From positions 1 to 64,000 of the forward strand of contig JABFQV010000013.1 in NCBI GenBank assembly GCA_013141495.1: a DNA stretch of 64,000 nucleotides. The letters run 5' to 3'. A program made the position numbers and the translations under genes. The notes below the pieces were generated by a model. The model did no database searches and had not been told where the DNA came from. It was given only the letters and a program-made list of their open reading frames with translations. The DNA comes from Methylotenera sp. Its GTDB lineage: Bacteria; Pseudomonadota; Gammaproteobacteria; Burkholderiales; Methylophilaceae. This document shows, piece after piece, positions 36,133 through 47,703 of the stretch. The stretch's first letter is position 1. Each line of letters begins with the position of its first letter.

Positions 36133-36489
36133 GTGCTAGAAAATTATTTTCCAATATTGTTATTTATCCTGGTTGGGTTGGCTGTTGGCGTTGGTCCGCT
36201 CGTTTTATCTAAATTGGTTTCCCCTAGTAAACCTGATTTTGCAAAAAACTCCCCCTATGAATGTGGATTTGAAGCGTTTGAAGATGCGCGCATGAAATTT
36301 GATGTGCGCTATTACTTGGTTGCTATTCTGTTTATTCTTTTTGATTTAGAAATCGCGTTTTTATTCCCATGGGCGGTGGTGTTGCAAGAAATTGGCCTGT
36401 TTGGTTTTCTTGCTATGATGGTGTTTTTGGGTGTACTGGTGATTGGCTTTATCTACGAGTGGATGAAGGGTGCCTTAGAATGGGATTGA
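36133..36489 (+). CDS. nuoA: NADH-quinone oxidoreductase subunit A
   Basis: 118 residues from a GTG start with a poor ribosome binding site. Three membrane helices (about 5-28, 62-82, 90-110) and the conserved loop [24 protein letters not shown] (split by the first long loop) identify it. It belongs to the membrane arm near the quinone site. It is the first gene of the 14-gene nuo operon; TATAAT at 36053-36058 is a possible -10. Confidence 0.95.
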   Translation: MLENYFPILLFILVGLAVGVGPLVLSKLVSPSKPDFAKNSPYECGFEAFEDARMKFDVRYYLVAILFILFDLEIAFLFPWAVVLQEIGLFGFLAMMVFLGVLVIGFIYEWMKGALEWD

Positions 36490-36511
36490 TGGTAATGGGG
36501 TTGATTCAGCC

Positions 36512-36988
36512 ATGAGTATTGAAGGTATTTTAGAAAAAGGATTTGTGACCACCACGCTGGATACGGTGATTAACTACACCCGTACCGGCTCATTATGGCC
36601 AATGACCTTTGGTCTTGCCTGTTGTGCGGTGGAAATGATGCACGCGGGCGCTTCGCGCTATGACCTAGACCGTTTTGGTATCGTGTTTCGCCCAAGCCCC
36701 CGCCAGTCGGATGTGATGATAGTCGCAGGTACCTTGGTGAATAAAATGGCGCCGGCATTACGTAAAGTATATGATCAGATGGCTGAGCCGCGCTGGGTAA
36801 TCTCAATGGGGTCGTGTGCGAATGGCGGCGGTTACTATCATTATTCTTATGCAGTCGTACGCGGTTGTGATCGCATTGTGCCGGTTGATGTTTATGTACC
36901 AGGTTGCCCGCCAACCGCCGAGGCCTTGCTATACGGTATTATTCAGCTTCAAAATAAAATTAAACGTACTAATACAATAGCCCGGTAA
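36512..36988 (+). CDS. nuoB: NADH-quinone oxidoreductase subunit B
   Basis: 158 residues. It carries the N2 Fe-S cluster, the last electron carrier before quinone. Ligand motifs: ACCAVEMM (adjacent cysteines), GSCANGGG and [11 protein letters not shown]-terminal [17 protein letters not shown] is typical of betaproteobacteria. Confidence 0.97.
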   Translation: MSIEGILEKGFVTTTLDTVINYTRTGSLWPMTFGLACCAVEMMHAGASRYDLDRFGIVFRPSPRQSDVMIVAGTLVNKMAPALRKVYDQMAEPRWVISMGSCANGGGYYHYSYAVVRGCDRIVPVDVYVPGCPPTAEALLYGIIQLQNKIKRTNTIAR

Positions 36989-36997
36989 GTTAAATAT

Positions 36998-37594
36998 ATG
37001 TCAGCCAAATTAGATCAGCTATCAGCAACTTTGCAGGCCGTACTGGGCGAAAAAATCACCAAGCAGATTGTTGCATTGGGCGAGGTGACCGTTGAATGTA
37101 ATGCGCAAGATTACCTTGCTGTATGTCAGTTGTTACGAGATGACGCCGGCTTGAAATTTGAACAGTTGATTGATCTGTGTGGCGTGGATTATCAGGCGTA
37201 TGGTGAAGCTGGTTATAACGGTTTGCGTTATGCAGTAGTGAGCCACTTTTTATCGGTGTCATTAAACCAGCGTGTACGCTTGCGCGTGTTTGCAATTGAT
37301 GAAGATTTTCCAGTTTTACCAACCTTAGTTGATTTGTGGCCGGTAGCTAATTGGTTTGAGCGTGAGGCCTTCGATTTATATGGCATTATGTTTGAAAATC
37401 ACCCAGATTTACGTCGCTTATTAACTGACTATGGCTTTGTAGGCCATCCTTTCCGTAAAGATTTCCCGATGATAGGTAACGTTGAAATGCGTTATGACCC
37501 AGAACAGCAGCGCGTGATTTATCAGCCAGTATCAATTGAGCTACGCAATAACGTGCCACGTGTGATTCGTAATGAAGGAGCGCACCATGGCTGA
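36998..37594 (+). CDS. nuoC: NADH-quinone oxidoreductase subunit C
   Basis: 198 residues. The 30-kDa subunit signature [11 protein letters not shown]-type is present as [22 protein letters not shown] (about 113-134, in two parts), followed by [12 protein letters not shown]. It is a separate gene, not fused to nuoD as in E. coli. Its 3' end overlaps the nuoD start by 8 bp. Confidence 0.96.
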   Translation: MSAKLDQLSATLQAVLGEKITKQIVALGEVTVECNAQDYLAVCQLLRDDAGLKFEQLIDLCGVDYQAYGEAGYNGLRYAVVSHFLSVSLNQRVRLRVFAIDEDFPVLPTLVDLWPVANWFEREAFDLYGIMFENHPDLRRLLTDYGFVGHPFRKDFPMIGNVEMRYDPEQQRVIYQPVSIELRNNVPRVIRNEGAHHG

Positions 37595-38840
37595 AATTAG
37601 AAACTACACCATGAATTTCGGTCCGCAACATCCTGCCGCGCATGGTGTTTTGCGCTTGGTGCTGGAGTTAGATGGAGAAGTGATTCAACGAGCGGATCCG
37701 CACATTGGTTTGCTACATCGAGGTACTGAAAAGTTAGCTGAAAATCGCACTTATCTGCAATCTATCCCATATATGGATAGATTGGATTACGTATCTATGA
37801 TGTCTAACGAGCATGCGTACGTGATGGCGATTGAAAAAATGATGGGCATTGATGTGCCTGTCCGTGCGCAATATATACGTGTGATGTTTGATGAAATTAC
37901 GCGCGTGCTTAATCACTTGCTATGGCTAGGTGCACATGCGCTAGATGTAGGTGCGATGACCGTGTTTTTATACGCATTCCGTGAGCGTGAGGATTTGTTC
38001 GACGTATATGAGGCGGTTTCAGGTGCGCGTATGCACGCAGCTTATTACCGTCCAGGTGGTGTGTATCGCGATTTGCCAAATATCATGCCGCAATATGCAG
38101 TATCGCCGTTGCGTAATGCTAAAACGGTTAAAGCGCAAAATGAAAATCGTCAAGGTTCCTTGTTGGACTTCATTGAAGACTTTACTAATCGCTTCCCTAC
38201 TTATATCGACGAATATGAAACATTGCTGACAGATAACCGTATCTGGAAGCAACGCACGGTTGGTGTGGGTGTGGTGAGCCCGGAGCGCGCTTTAGCACTC
38301 GGCATGACGGGCCCGATGCTACGTGGCTCAGGCATTGAGTGGGATTTACGTAAAAAGCAACCATATGAAGTGTATGCTGATTTAGACTTTGATATTCCAG
38401 TCGGCGTCAATGGCGACTGCTACGACCGCTACTTGGTGCGTATGGAAGAGTTTAGGCAATCTAATCGCATCATTAAGCAGTGTGTGGATTGGTTAAGAAA
38501 GAATCCAGGCCCGGTGATTACAGCTGATAACAAAGTTGCGCCACCTGGTCGTGAAAGCATGAAAACCAATATGGAAGACATGATTCACCACTTCAAGTTA
38601 TTTACCGAAGGCTTCCATGTGCCAGCTGGTGAGGCTTATGCTGCTGTAGAGCATCCAAAAGGTGAGTTTGGTATTTATATGGTTTCAGATGGCGCCAATA
38701 AACCTTACCGCCTTAAAATTCGTGCGCCGGGTTTTCCGCATCTGGCTGCATTAGATGAAATGACTAGGGGTCATATGATCGCTGATTTGGTGGCGATTAT
38801 TGGTACGCAAGACATCGTTTTCGGCGAAATCGACAGATAA
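37587..38840 (+). CDS. nuoD: NADH-quinone oxidoreductase subunit D
   Basis: 417 residues from the ATG at 37587, preceded by AAGGAG; the in-frame ATG five codons earlier lacks this. 49-kDa subunit motifs: [30 protein letters not shown], and the C-terminal [20 protein letters not shown] with D-x-V-x-GE. It forms the quinone cavity with NuoB. Confidence 0.97.
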   Translation: MAEIRNYTMNFGPQHPAAHGVLRLVLELDGEVIQRADPHIGLLHRGTEKLAENRTYLQSIPYMDRLDYVSMMSNEHAYVMAIEKMMGIDVPVRAQYIRVMFDEITRVLNHLLWLGAHALDVGAMTVFLYAFREREDLFDVYEAVSGARMHAAYYRPGGVYRDLPNIMPQYAVSPLRNAKTVKAQNENRQGSLLDFIEDFTNRFPTYIDEYETLLTDNRIWKQRTVGVGVVSPERALALGMTGPMLRGSGIEWDLRKKQPYEVYADLDFDIPVGVNGDCYDRYLVRMEEFRQSNRIIKQCVDWLRKNPGPVITADNKVAPPGRESMKTNMEDMIHHFKLFTEGFHVPAGEAYAAVEHPKGEFGIYMVSDGANKPYRLKIRAPGFPHLAALDEMTRGHMIADLVAIIGTQDIVFGEIDR

Positions 38841-38863
38841 ATAGGTCTGAATAGATAAATAAA

Positions 38864-39337
38864 ATGTTAAGTCCAGAAGCAATAACTAAAATAGATTACG
38901 AGCTGACTAAGTATCCTGCTGATCAGCGGCAGGCTGCTGTTATGAGTGCGCTACGTATCGTGCAAACCGAACGTGGCTGGCTTTCAAAAGAAAGTATCAC
39001 TGAAGTGGCGCAGTATTTGGGTATGCCGGAAATCGCCGCCATGGAAGTGGCTACTTTTTATAACATGTACGACTTAAGCCCTGTAGGCAAATACAAGGTG
39101 ACAGTGTGTACTAATATCTCATGCATGTTGCGCGGCTCTGATGAAATCGTAAGTCACTTGCAACATAAACTTGGTGTTGGGTTTAATGAAATCACGCCGG
39201 ATGGAAAATTCTGCCTTAAAGAGGGTGAGTGCATGGGCTGTTGTGGCGGGGCGCCGTTGATGCATGTCAATAATACCGAAATGCATGAGTTTCTTACTAT
39301 TGAAAAAGTAGATGCAATTTTAGAGGGGCTTAAATAA
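38864..39337 (+). CDS. nuoE: NADH-quinone oxidoreductase subunit E
   Basis: 157 residues, thioredoxin-like 24-kDa subunit binding the N1a [2Fe-2S] cluster. Ligand cysteines appear in [11 protein letters not shown] and [11 protein letters not shown]. Stop overlaps the nuoF start by one base. Confidence 0.96.
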   Translation: MLSPEAITKIDYELTKYPADQRQAAVMSALRIVQTERGWLSKESITEVAQYLGMPEIAAMEVATFYNMYDLSPVGKYKVTVCTNISCMLRGSDEIVSHLQHKLGVGFNEITPDGKFCLKEGECMGCCGGAPLMHVNNTEMHEFLTIEKVDAILEGLK

Positions 39338-40668
39338 TGGTCGCTTCTAATCAATCAGCGGTTCAAAAACCTGTGGTGATGACGGATTTAACAGGTCAAA
39401 CTTTAGTAACGTTGCGTACCTTAACTGAAAAAAATCCAGCCTCATTAGAAACTTACCTGAAGTTAGGTGGTTATGCCTCGTTAAAACGCATTGTCACCGA
39501 AAAAGTTAAAGCAACCGATATTATCACTGAGGTGAAAAATTCTGGTTTGCGTGGCCGTGGCGGTGCAGGTTTTCCTACAGGTCTCAAGTGGAGCTTTATG
39601 CCACGCTATTTTGACGGCGTGAAGTATTTGGTTTGCAATACCGATGAAGGTGAGCCCGGCACATTTAAAGACCGTGACATTATTCGTTATAACCCGCATC
39701 AATTGATTGAAGGTATGGCGATTGCCGCTTATACGTTAGGTGCGCGTGTCGGCTATAACTATATTCATGGTGAGATCTGGCAAGATTATGAAACGTTCGA
39801 AGCAGCCCTACTCGAGGCGAGAGCCGCTGGGTACATAGGCGAGAATCTGTTTGGCACTAACTTCAGTTTTGATTTATATGCGGTGCATGGCTACGGTGCC
39901 TATATCTGTGGTGAAGAAACCGCACTAATCGAATCGATTGAAGGTAAAAAAGGCCAGCCACGCTTTAAGCCACCATTCCCGGCAAGTTATGGTGTGTTTG
40001 GTAAACCAACTAACGTAAATAATACGGAGAGTTACACGAGTATTCCATGGATCATGGAAAATGGTGGGCAGGCGTTTGCAGATTTAGGTGTGCCAAATTC
40101 AGGTGGCAGTAAGTTGTTTTCAGTTTCTGGGCACGTAGAAAAACCGGGTAACTATGAAGTAAAAATGGGGACGCCATTTACTGAATTGTTAACCATGGCT
40201 GGAGGCATTTGGAAAGGTCGCCAGTTAAAAGCGGTTATCCCAGGCGGCCCTTCTACTGCGGTGATGCCGGCTTCAGCAATTATTGGTGCCACGATGGATT
40301 ACGAGGGTTTGAGTAAGGCGAGATCAAGCCTTGGTGCAGGCTCTATGATTGTGATGGATGATACAACTTGCATGGTAAAAACCCTGCATCGCTTAGCCTA
40401 TTTCTTCTATGAAGAAAGCTGTGGACAGTGCACACCATGTCGAGAAGGCACCGGCTGGGTATATCGTGTGATTGACCGTATTGTAAAGGGTCAAGGCAAG
40501 ATGGAAGATTTGGACTTGCTGACAGATATTAGCAATAACATTGCCGGACGTACTATTTGCGCGCTAGGTGAGGCAGCAGCGACCCCAGTGTTGAGTTTTA
40601 TCAAGCATTTTAGGCCAGAGTTTGAGTATTACATTCAGCATGGCAAATCAATGGTGGATGGCAAGTAA
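39337..40668 (+). CDS. nuoF: NADH-quinone oxidoreductase subunit F
   Basis: 443 residues, the NADH-oxidising subunit. NADH/FMN motifs are [16 protein letters not shown] (about 68-83) and [15 protein letters not shown]. The N3 [4Fe-4S] ligands lie in [15 protein letters not shown] and a later cysteine in [10 protein letters not shown]. It joins nuoG without a gap. Confidence 0.97.
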   Translation: MVASNQSAVQKPVVMTDLTGQTLVTLRTLTEKNPASLETYLKLGGYASLKRIVTEKVKATDIITEVKNSGLRGRGGAGFPTGLKWSFMPRYFDGVKYLVCNTDEGEPGTFKDRDIIRYNPHQLIEGMAIAAYTLGARVGYNYIHGEIWQDYETFEAALLEARAAGYIGENLFGTNFSFDLYAVHGYGAYICGEETALIESIEGKKGQPRFKPPFPASYGVFGKPTNVNNTESYTSIPWIMENGGQAFADLGVPNSGGSKLFSVSGHVEKPGNYEVKMGTPFTELLTMAGGIWKGRQLKAVIPGGPSTAVMPASAIIGATMDYEGLSKARSSLGAGSMIVMDDTTCMVKTLHRLAYFFYEESCGQCTPCREGTGWVYRVIDRIVKGQGKMEDLDLLTDISNNIAGRTICALGEAAATPVLSFIKHFRPEFEYYIQHGKSMVDGK

Positions 40669-43104
40669 ATGTTAAATATAGAAATTGACGGTAAATTAGT
40701 AGAAGTCGAACACGGCAGCACCATTATTGATGCGGCCGATAAAGTAGGCATTGCGATTCCGCGTTTTTGCTACCATCCGAAACTGTCTGTCGCGGCTAAT
40801 TGCCGTATGTGTTTGGTGCAGGTCGAAAAGTTCAATAAGCCATTACCAGCTTGTGCTACGCCTGTGGCTGATGGCATGAAGATATTTACACGCTCTAAAT
40901 CTGCGATAGAGGCTCAACAGAGCGTAATGGAGTTTTTGTTAATCAATCACCCGTTAGATTGTCCAATATGTGATCAGGGCGGTGAGTGTGATTTGCAAGA
41001 TATCGCAGTGGCTTACGGTGTCAGTGGCTCTCGCTACACAGAAGAAAAACGTGTGGTATTCAACAAAAATATCGGGCCTTTAGTCAGTACTGATATGACG
41101 CGTTGTATTCAATGCACGCGGTGTGTACGCTTCTTGAAAGAAGTTGGCGGTATGCAGGAGTTAGGATTGGTTGGGCGTGGTGAGCACGCTGAAATCACGG
41201 CATATGTTGATAAGAGTGTAAATTCAGAGCTATCTGGCAACATCATTGATTTATGCCCTGTAGGCGCATTAACAAGTAAGCCATTCAGGTATTCAGCACG
41301 TAGCTGGGAACTGACCCGTCGTCCAAGTATTGCGCCGCATGATAGCTTAGGCTCTCACATTGAAGTGCACGTAAAAGATAACAAAGTGATGCGCGTATTG
41401 CCACGTGAAAAAGAGAGTATCAACGAGTGCTGGCTGTCAGACCGCGATCGTTTTTCTTATGAAGGCTTAAATAGTCCTGATCGCCTAAAAGTGCCGATGA
41501 TTAAACACAATGGCGAATGGGTAGAGACTGATTGGAAAACAGCACTGGAGTTCGCAGCCGGTCAGTTAAAAGATATCACCAATGAATATGGTAGTGAATC
41601 ATTGGGCGTTTTGGTATCTCCAAACAGCACGATGGAAGAGGGTTATTTAGCTAAAAAATTGGCCAACGGTTTGGGTTGTGGCAACGTAGATTATCGTTTG
41701 CGTCAAACGGACTTCAGGTTAGATGGTAAGCGTTTGGGAACGCCATGGATGGGCTGCAATATTCATGAGATTGAAGAGCTCGATCGTATCATCGTGATTG
41801 GTTCTAACTTGCGTAACGAGCATCCACTACTGGCACAACGCTTCCGTAGAGCAGTGGCAAACGGTGCCGAGTTGTCTGTTGTGAGTCCTTTGGATAATGA
41901 CCCATTGATGGAGATTGCTCACAAGGTGATTGTTCGTCCTAATGATATGGTAAACGTATTAGGACAAATTCTAAAAGCCATGTCAGGCTTACAGCGTTTG
42001 TCTCTCTGCCTGCCACCGTCACTAACAAAATTATTAGATGACATTAAAGTGCGTCCAAATACACAGGCGATTGCTGAGAGCTTGGCCGGTCACGGTAAAG
42101 ATTACGATTTAATCGCACCAAAAGTCGGTATTTTCTTAGGCAATATGGCACTAAGTGACCCGCGCTTTACTGAAATGTACAGTATGGCTGAGGCGATTGG
42201 CGGTATTACTGGGGCTAAAGGCGGTATTCTGCCTGCTGCAGCCAATAGTACAGGTATGCACTTAATGGGTGTGATGCCATCAAGTACCGGTATGCACGCA
42301 CGTGCCATGCTGGAGGTGCCTCGCAAAGCTTACTTACTGTTAAATGTAGAGCCAGAGCTTGATTGCCAGCATGCGGCTTTAGCGAAAGCGGCTATGGAAA
42401 AAGCAGAGTGTGTCGTAGCGCTTACAGTCTATAAATCTCAAGCTTTGGATAATGCTGATATATTGTTACCAATTGCGCCATTTACTGAAACTTCCGGTAC
42501 TTTTATGAGTATGGAGGGCCGCGTGCAAAGTTTTGCAGCTGCAGTTAAGCCGCTTGGTGAATGTCGTCCGGCATGGAAAGTATTACGCGTACTGGCTAAT
42601 ACTTTGGGGCTTGATGGCTTTGATTATGAATCAAGCGAGCAGGTCAAAGATGCAATTTTTGCGGGTGAAAAACCTTCGGCTGTAGTATGGCGTAGTTTGA
42701 ACAATAACTTGAGAGAGTTAGTGGAAATTCAAGTCAACATTAAGCATGATGGCCTGCAGCGTATTGGTGAAGTTGCGCAATATCAAGCTGATCCAATTGT
42801 GCGCCGCTCACCACCGCTACATAAAACCAAATACAACACCAAACCTATGGCGCGTATGTGTGGGAAGCAACTAGATGTGCTAGGCTTGATTGATGGCGAC
42901 ACGGTATTGGTAAAGCAAGATAAAGGCAGTGCAGTGTTGACTGTTCGCCTCGACGAGCACGTTGCTGTGGGTTGCATACGTGTAGCTGCAGCACATGAAG
43001 ATACTGTAGGTCTGGGTGATTTGATGGGTGAAATTACAGTTGAAAAGCTAGACCCACAACAGTCTTCAATCGATAAAACAAATCTTACGGAAGCGCGTGC
43101 CTGA
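40669..43104 (+). CDS. nuoG: NADH-quinone oxidoreductase subunit G
   Basis: 811 residues. N-terminal ferredoxin domain ([20 protein letters not shown]), then [18 protein letters not shown] and the 4Fe-4S motif [12 protein letters not shown]. The large C-terminal molybdopterin-oxidoreductase-like domain is catalytically inactive in the family. It carries electrons from FMN to NuoI. Its stop overlaps nuoH by one base. Confidence 0.96.
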   Translation: MLNIEIDGKLVEVEHGSTIIDAADKVGIAIPRFCYHPKLSVAANCRMCLVQVEKFNKPLPACATPVADGMKIFTRSKSAIEAQQSVMEFLLINHPLDCPICDQGGECDLQDIAVAYGVSGSRYTEEKRVVFNKNIGPLVSTDMTRCIQCTRCVRFLKEVGGMQELGLVGRGEHAEITAYVDKSVNSELSGNIIDLCPVGALTSKPFRYSARSWELTRRPSIAPHDSLGSHIEVHVKDNKVMRVLPREKESINECWLSDRDRFSYEGLNSPDRLKVPMIKHNGEWVETDWKTALEFAAGQLKDITNEYGSESLGVLVSPNSTMEEGYLAKKLANGLGCGNVDYRLRQTDFRLDGKRLGTPWMGCNIHEIEELDRIIVIGSNLRNEHPLLAQRFRRAVANGAELSVVSPLDNDPLMEIAHKVIVRPNDMVNVLGQILKAMSGLQRLSLCLPPSLTKLLDDIKVRPNTQAIAESLAGHGKDYDLIAPKVGIFLGNMALSDPRFTEMYSMAEAIGGITGAKGGILPAAANSTGMHLMGVMPSSTGMHARAMLEVPRKAYLLLNVEPELDCQHAALAKAAMEKAECVVALTVYKSQALDNADILLPIAPFTETSGTFMSMEGRVQSFAAAVKPLGECRPAWKVLRVLANTLGLDGFDYESSEQVKDAIFAGEKPSAVVWRSLNNNLRELVEIQVNIKHDGLQRIGEVAQYQADPIVRRSPPLHKTKYNTKPMARMCGKQLDVLGLIDGDTVLVKQDKGSAVLTVRLDEHVAVGCIRVAAAHEDTVGLGDLMGEITVEKLDPQQSSIDKTNLTEARA

Positions 43105-44132
43105 TGGAATGGTTATCAAATCTATTTGGTAGTTATTGGCCGGCAGTGGAAATCACTGGCTGGACATTGATTAAAATTGTCGCCATTGTTGCACCGCTAA
43201 TGGGCGCTGTTGCATATCTAACCTTGGCAGAACGTAAAGTCATTGGCTATATGCAGGTGCGTATTGGTCCTAATCGCGTTGGTTATTTTGGCTTATTGCA
43301 ACCACTGGCTGATGGTATCAAGTTGTTATTTAAAGAAGTCATTTTACCCACGGCTTCAAATAAGGCTTTGTTTTTATTAGGGCCAGTATTAGCTATCGCC
43401 CCTGCCTTTGCCGCGTGGGCGGTGGTGCCATTTGATATGGAAATGGTGCTGGCGGATATTGACGCAGGGTTGTTATACATACTAGCCATGACCTCAGTCG
43501 CGGTTTATGGAGTGATTATCGCGGGCTGGGCCTCTAACTCTAAATATGCATTTTTAGGCGCGTTACGTTCAGCAGCACAAATCGTGTCTTATGAAATTGC
43601 CATGGGCTTTGCCTTGGTAGGCGTGCTCATGTGTGCAAATAGCTTGAACTTGGGTAAAATTGTGATGGGGCAGGCGGGAGGGTTTTGGCATTGGTATTTC
43701 TTGCCTCTGTTCCCATTATTCATTGTTTACTTCATTAGTGCCGTCGCTGAAACCAATCGCGCGCCGTTTGACGTGGCGGAAGGTGAGTCTGAAATTGTAG
43801 CTGGCTTCCACGTTGAATATTCTGGCATGGCGTTTGCAGTGTTCTTTTTGGCTGAATATGCCAATATGATTTTAGTATCGATGCTAGCCGCTTTAATGTT
43901 CCTAGGCGGATGGCTATCGCCCGTGCCATTTATTCCTGATAGTTTCTTATGGTTACTGGCTAAAGTTGCTTTCTTACTCTTTTTCTTTTTATGGTTCAGG
44001 GCAACATTCCCACGCTACCGTTATGATCAAATCATGCGTCTAGGCTGGAAAGTATTTATCCCCATTACTATTGTCTGGATTGTGTTTGTTGGCGGTATGA
44101 TGCAAACCCCTTGGGCGCACTTATTTCATTAG
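43104..44132 (+). CDS. nuoH: NADH-quinone oxidoreductase subunit H
   Basis: 342 residues, multi-spanning. Conserved [20 protein letters not shown] (about 42-61) and [20 protein letters not shown] loop motifs line the quinone entry. It connects the hydrophilic and membrane arms. Confidence 0.97.
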   Translation: MEWLSNLFGSYWPAVEITGWTLIKIVAIVAPLMGAVAYLTLAERKVIGYMQVRIGPNRVGYFGLLQPLADGIKLLFKEVILPTASNKALFLLGPVLAIAPAFAAWAVVPFDMEMVLADIDAGLLYILAMTSVAVYGVIIAGWASNSKYAFLGALRSAAQIVSYEIAMGFALVGVLMCANSLNLGKIVMGQAGGFWHWYFLPLFPLFIVYFISAVAETNRAPFDVAEGESEIVAGFHVEYSGMAFAVFFLAEYANMILVSMLAALMFLGGWLSPVPFIPDSFLWLLAKVAFLLFFFLWFRATFPRYRYDQIMRLGWKVFIPITIVWIVFVGGMMQTPWAHLFH

Positions 44133-44164
44133 GCTATTACGAATAGATTTTGTAAATTAAAAAC

Positions 44165-44656
44165 ATGATTAAATCGATTAAACAAACACTGGGCAGTTTG
44201 ATGCTGTGGGAGCTGCTGAAAGGCATGGCGCTGACAGGCCGCTACTTTTTCTCGCCAAAAATTACAGTGCAATACCCCGAAGAAAGTACACCACAATCAA
44301 ACCGTTTTCGTGGTTTGCATGCCTTACGTCGTTATCCAAATGGTGAAGAGCGTTGTATTGCATGTAAGTTGTGTGAGGCGGTGTGCCCAGCAATGGCGAT
44401 TACTATTGAATCTGAACAACGTGAAGACAACACACGTCGCACAACACGTTATGACATCGATTTAACCAAATGCATTTTTTGCGGCATGTGCGAAGAGTCA
44501 TGCCCAGTGGATTCTATTGTAGAAACACGCGTGTTTGATTATCACGGCGAAGTGCGCGGTGATTTGCTTTACACCAAAGAAATGTTGTTGGCTGTGGGCG
44601 ATAAGCATGAAAAACAAATTGCGGCTGACCGTGCGCAAGACAAAGCATTTAGATAG
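44165..44656 (+). CDS. nuoI: NADH-quinone oxidoreductase subunit I
   Basis: 163 residues. Two [4Fe-4S] motifs, [12 protein letters not shown] (about 60-71) and [12 protein letters not shown] (about 99-110), bind clusters N6a and N6b, which pass electrons to NuoB. Confidence 0.97.
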   Translation: MIKSIKQTLGSLMLWELLKGMALTGRYFFSPKITVQYPEESTPQSNRFRGLHALRRYPNGEERCIACKLCEAVCPAMAITIESEQREDNTRRTTRYDIDLTKCIFCGMCEESCPVDSIVETRVFDYHGEVRGDLLYTKEMLLAVGDKHEKQIAADRAQDKAFR

Positions 44657-44686
44657 CCAACTTTTAACAGATAACCATTTAAAAAT

Positions 44687-45340
44687 ATGACATTTTTTGG
44701 CTTACATTTTCAAGACATTGTTTTTTATACCTTAGCAATTATTTTGCTGATAGCAGCGTTGCGTGTGATTACTACTCGCAACCCAGTTTATGCCGCCTTG
44801 TATCTGGTGTTGGCATTCTTTACCGCAGCAGGTATCTGGTTGCTGTTACAGGCGGAGTTTTTAGCCATTGCCTTGGTGCTGGTGTATGTAGGTGCGGTGA
44901 TGGTGCTGTTCTTATTTGTGGTGATGATGTTGGACATTAACTTGGATAAATTGCGCGAAGGCTTTTGGAAAGCGCTCCCAGTGGCATTGCCGGTGGGTGG
45001 CTTGATGGCTGTGGAAATGGTGATGATTGTCGGTGTGCGTAATTTTGGTGCGGATAAAGTATTAGCGCCTGCTGCAAAACCAGCGGATTACAGTAATACG
45101 GCAGAATTAGGCCGAGTGCTTTATTCCGATTACTTATTGGCTTTTGAATTGGCATCAGTGGTGCTGCTAGTGGCGATTGTCGCAGCCATTGCATTAACCT
45201 TGCGTGAACGCCGTGAGAGTAAATCGATGGACCCGGCAAAACAAGTGTTGGTTAAAAAAGCTGACAGACTGCGCATTGTGAAGATGGATGCGGTGATCGA
45301 GAATGCAGAAGCGCCAGTAAGCGCTGAGGAGGCAAAATAA
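44687..45340 (+). CDS. nuoJ: NADH-quinone oxidoreductase subunit J
   Basis: 217 residues, five membrane helices, with [20 protein letters not shown] and [18 protein letters not shown] typical of the family (helix 3 holds the pi-bulge). The alanine-rich, charged C-terminal tail is cytoplasmic or periplasmic and variable. Stop overlaps nuoK by one base. Confidence 0.96.
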   Translation: MTFFGLHFQDIVFYTLAIILLIAALRVITTRNPVYAALYLVLAFFTAAGIWLLLQAEFLAIALVLVYVGAVMVLFLFVVMMLDINLDKLREGFWKALPVALPVGGLMAVEMVMIVGVRNFGADKVLAPAAKPADYSNTAELGRVLYSDYLLAFELASVVLLVAIVAAIALTLRERRESKSMDPAKQVLVKKADRLRIVKMDAVIENAEAPVSAEEAK

Positions 45341-45645
45341 TGGTTGGGTTATCGCATTACCTGATTTTAGGGTCGCTGTTATTTGCGATTAGTGTGGTTG
45401 GTATTTTCTTAAACCGCAAAAACGTCATTATTTTATTGATGGCAATAGAGCTGATGTTGCTTGCGGTCAATCTTAATTTCATCGCTTTTTCACATTATTT
45501 AAATGATATTGCCGGCCAAGTGTTTGTGTTTTTTATTTTGACAGTTGCGGCGGCTGAGTCTGCAATTGGTTTAGCGATATTGGTAGTGTTGTTTAGAAAC
45601 TTACGCACGATCAATGTTGACGATCTAGCTTCATTAAAAGGATAA
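45340..45645 (+). CDS. nuoK: NADH-quinone oxidoreductase subunit K
   Basis: 101 residues, three membrane helices. Conserved glutamates of the proton path are in [14 protein letters not shown] and [11 protein letters not shown]. Confidence 0.97.
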   Translation: MVGLSHYLILGSLLFAISVVGIFLNRKNVIILLMAIELMLLAVNLNFIAFSHYLNDIAGQVFVFFILTVAAAESAIGLAILVVLFRNLRTINVDDLASLKG

Positions 45646-45654
45646 GTAATTAGC

Positions 45655-47685
45655 ATGACCATGCCGCAAATCTATTTGGCAATTCCCTTACTGCCTTTGT
45701 TCGCAGCCGTTATTGTTGGCTTATTTAGCAAACAATTGCCGCGTGCCGCTGCACACATTGTGACCATTACGGGTGTGGCGGCCTCGTTTGGCTTATCTCT
45801 TTATGTGCTTAAAGATGCAATGACCAGTGCGCCATATAATGAAACCGTGTATTCATGGTTAAAAAGCGGCAACTTTTCGTTTGAAATTGGCTTTTTGATT
45901 GATCGCCTTAGCGCCATGATGATGGTGGTAGTGACGTTTGTATCATTGATGGTGCATATTTATACCATCGGCTATATGCGCGACGATAAAGGTTATGCAC
46001 GCTTCTTTAGCTATATTTCACTATTCACCTTCTCTATGCTGATGCTGGTGATGGCGAACAACTTTATGCAGTTGTTTTTTGGTTGGGAAGCCGTAGGTTT
46101 GGTTTCTTACCTGTTGATTGGCTTTTGGTACACACGCCCAACCGCGATTTACGCTAATTTAAAAGCATTTTTAGTCAACCGAGTGGGTGACTTTGGATTC
46201 TTGCTTGGTATCGGTTTGGTATTGTTCCACTTTGGCAGTCTAGATTACGCCGCCGTGTTTTCAGTGGCGCCACAGATGGCAGATACAAGAATCAACTTGA
46301 TTGGTAACGCTTCATGGTCACTGATGACAGTGACTTGTATTCTGTTGTTTATCGGCGCGATGGGTAAGTCAGCACAGGTACCGCTACATGTGTGGTTGCC
46401 TGACTCTATGGAAGGCCCAACACCAATTTCAGCATTGATCCATGCGGCAACCATGGTAACCGCCGGTATTTTCATGGTGGCACGTATGTCACCATTGTTT
46501 GAGTTGTCATCAACTGCATTATCTTTCGTATTGATTATCGGCAGTATTACCGCGCTGTTTATGGGATTTTTGGGCATTATTCAAAACGATATTAAACGCG
46601 TAGTCGCTTACTCAACACTGTCGCAATTAGGCTATATGACCGTGGCGCTGGGTGCCTCTGCCTATTCAGTTGCCATATTCCATTTGATGACGCACGCTTT
46701 TTTTAAAGCATTGTTGTTCTTAGGCGCGGGTGCGGTGATTATGGGTATGCATCATGATCAAGATATCCGTAATATGGGTAACCTTAAAAAATATATGCCT
46801 GTGACGTGGATTACCTCGCTCATCGGCTCGCTGGCACTCATTGGCACACCATTTTTCTCTGGCTTTTACTCAAAAGATAGCATTATTGAGGCGGCAAAGT
46901 TCTCAACCATTACCGGTAGTGGTTTTGCCTACTTTGCAGTGCTTGCTGGGGTGTTTGTTACGGCATTTTATAGTTTCCGCATGTATTTTCTGGTGTTCCA
47001 TGGCAAAGAAAAATGGAGAGAGGTCAAGCATGATGCTCATCACGGCGCCGCCCACCATGATGAAGAGCACCACCATGGCTTGAGCCCATCGGATGATCCG
47101 CATGAGCCAGGCTGGGTGATTAAATTACCATTGATTTTATTGGCTATCCCTTCATTGTTGATTGGTTATTTTGCGATTGAGCCGATGTTGTATGGTGATT
47201 TCTTTAAAGGGGTTATTTTTGTAGATGCAGGCGCACATCCTGCAATGCATGAGCTTACCCATCATTGGCATACTATATTTCACTCCGCCACTGGCATGGC
47301 GTTGCATGGCCTAATGACTCTGCCGTTTGCATTGGCGACATCCGGTGTTGGGTTAGCCTGGTTTTTTTACATGAAGCGCCCGGATATTCCGGCGGCCATT
47401 CAAAAGCGTTTCGCTACCATTAACTACATTTTAGAAAATAAATATGGTTTTGATAGCTTCAATGAACGCGTTTTTGCCGCAGGCTCGCGTTTTATCGGCA
47501 ATAAACTATGGCTGATTGGTGATGTTAAAATCATTGATGGCACTTTGGTTAATGGCACGGCAAATCTAATTGGCAAGCTCTCCGGGATTGTGCGTAAATT
47601 GCAATCTGGCCTTATCTATCACTACGCATTCGCGATGATTATCGGCGTGTTTTTTATGCTGTCATTCTACTCGCTCAAATTTTAA
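45655..47685 (+). CDS. nuoL: NADH-quinone oxidoreductase subunit L
   Basis: 676 residues, the distal antiporter-like proton pump with the long lateral helix at the C-terminus. Motifs FFGWEAVGLVSYLLIGFW, WLPDSMEGPTPISALIHAAT and THAFFKALLFLGAG hold the Glu, Lys and His residues of the channel. A histidine-rich loop (about 461-480, HDAHHGAAHHDEEHHHG) may bind metal ions incidentally. Confidence 0.97.
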   Translation: MTMPQIYLAIPLLPLFAAVIVGLFSKQLPRAAAHIVTITGVAASFGLSLYVLKDAMTSAPYNETVYSWLKSGNFSFEIGFLIDRLSAMMMVVVTFVSLMVHIYTIGYMRDDKGYARFFSYISLFTFSMLMLVMANNFMQLFFGWEAVGLVSYLLIGFWYTRPTAIYANLKAFLVNRVGDFGFLLGIGLVLFHFGSLDYAAVFSVAPQMADTRINLIGNASWSLMTVTCILLFIGAMGKSAQVPLHVWLPDSMEGPTPISALIHAATMVTAGIFMVARMSPLFELSSTALSFVLIIGSITALFMGFLGIIQNDIKRVVAYSTLSQLGYMTVALGASAYSVAIFHLMTHAFFKALLFLGAGAVIMGMHHDQDIRNMGNLKKYMPVTWITSLIGSLALIGTPFFSGFYSKDSIIEAAKFSTITGSGFAYFAVLAGVFVTAFYSFRMYFLVFHGKEKWREVKHDAHHGAAHHDEEHHHGLSPSDDPHEPGWVIKLPLILLAIPSLLIGYFAIEPMLYGDFFKGVIFVDAGAHPAMHELTHHWHTIFHSATGMALHGLMTLPFALATSGVGLAWFFYMKRPDIPAAIQKRFATINYILENKYGFDSFNERVFAAGSRFIGNKLWLIGDVKIIDGTLVNGTANLIGKLSGIVRKLQSGLIYHYAFAMIIGVFFMLSFYSLKF

Positions 47686-47703
47686 GTAAAGTATAAAAAG
47701 AAA

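Noticed and set aside
37572-37586. Earlier ATG for nuoD
   Set aside because: The bases right after it form the AAGGAG ribosome binding site for the ATG at 37587, and the family starts with MAEIRNYT.
47023-47095. Histidine-rich stretch in nuoL as a metal-binding regulatory domain
   Set aside because: It sits in a variable loop of an otherwise normal NuoL; nothing else supports a separate function.
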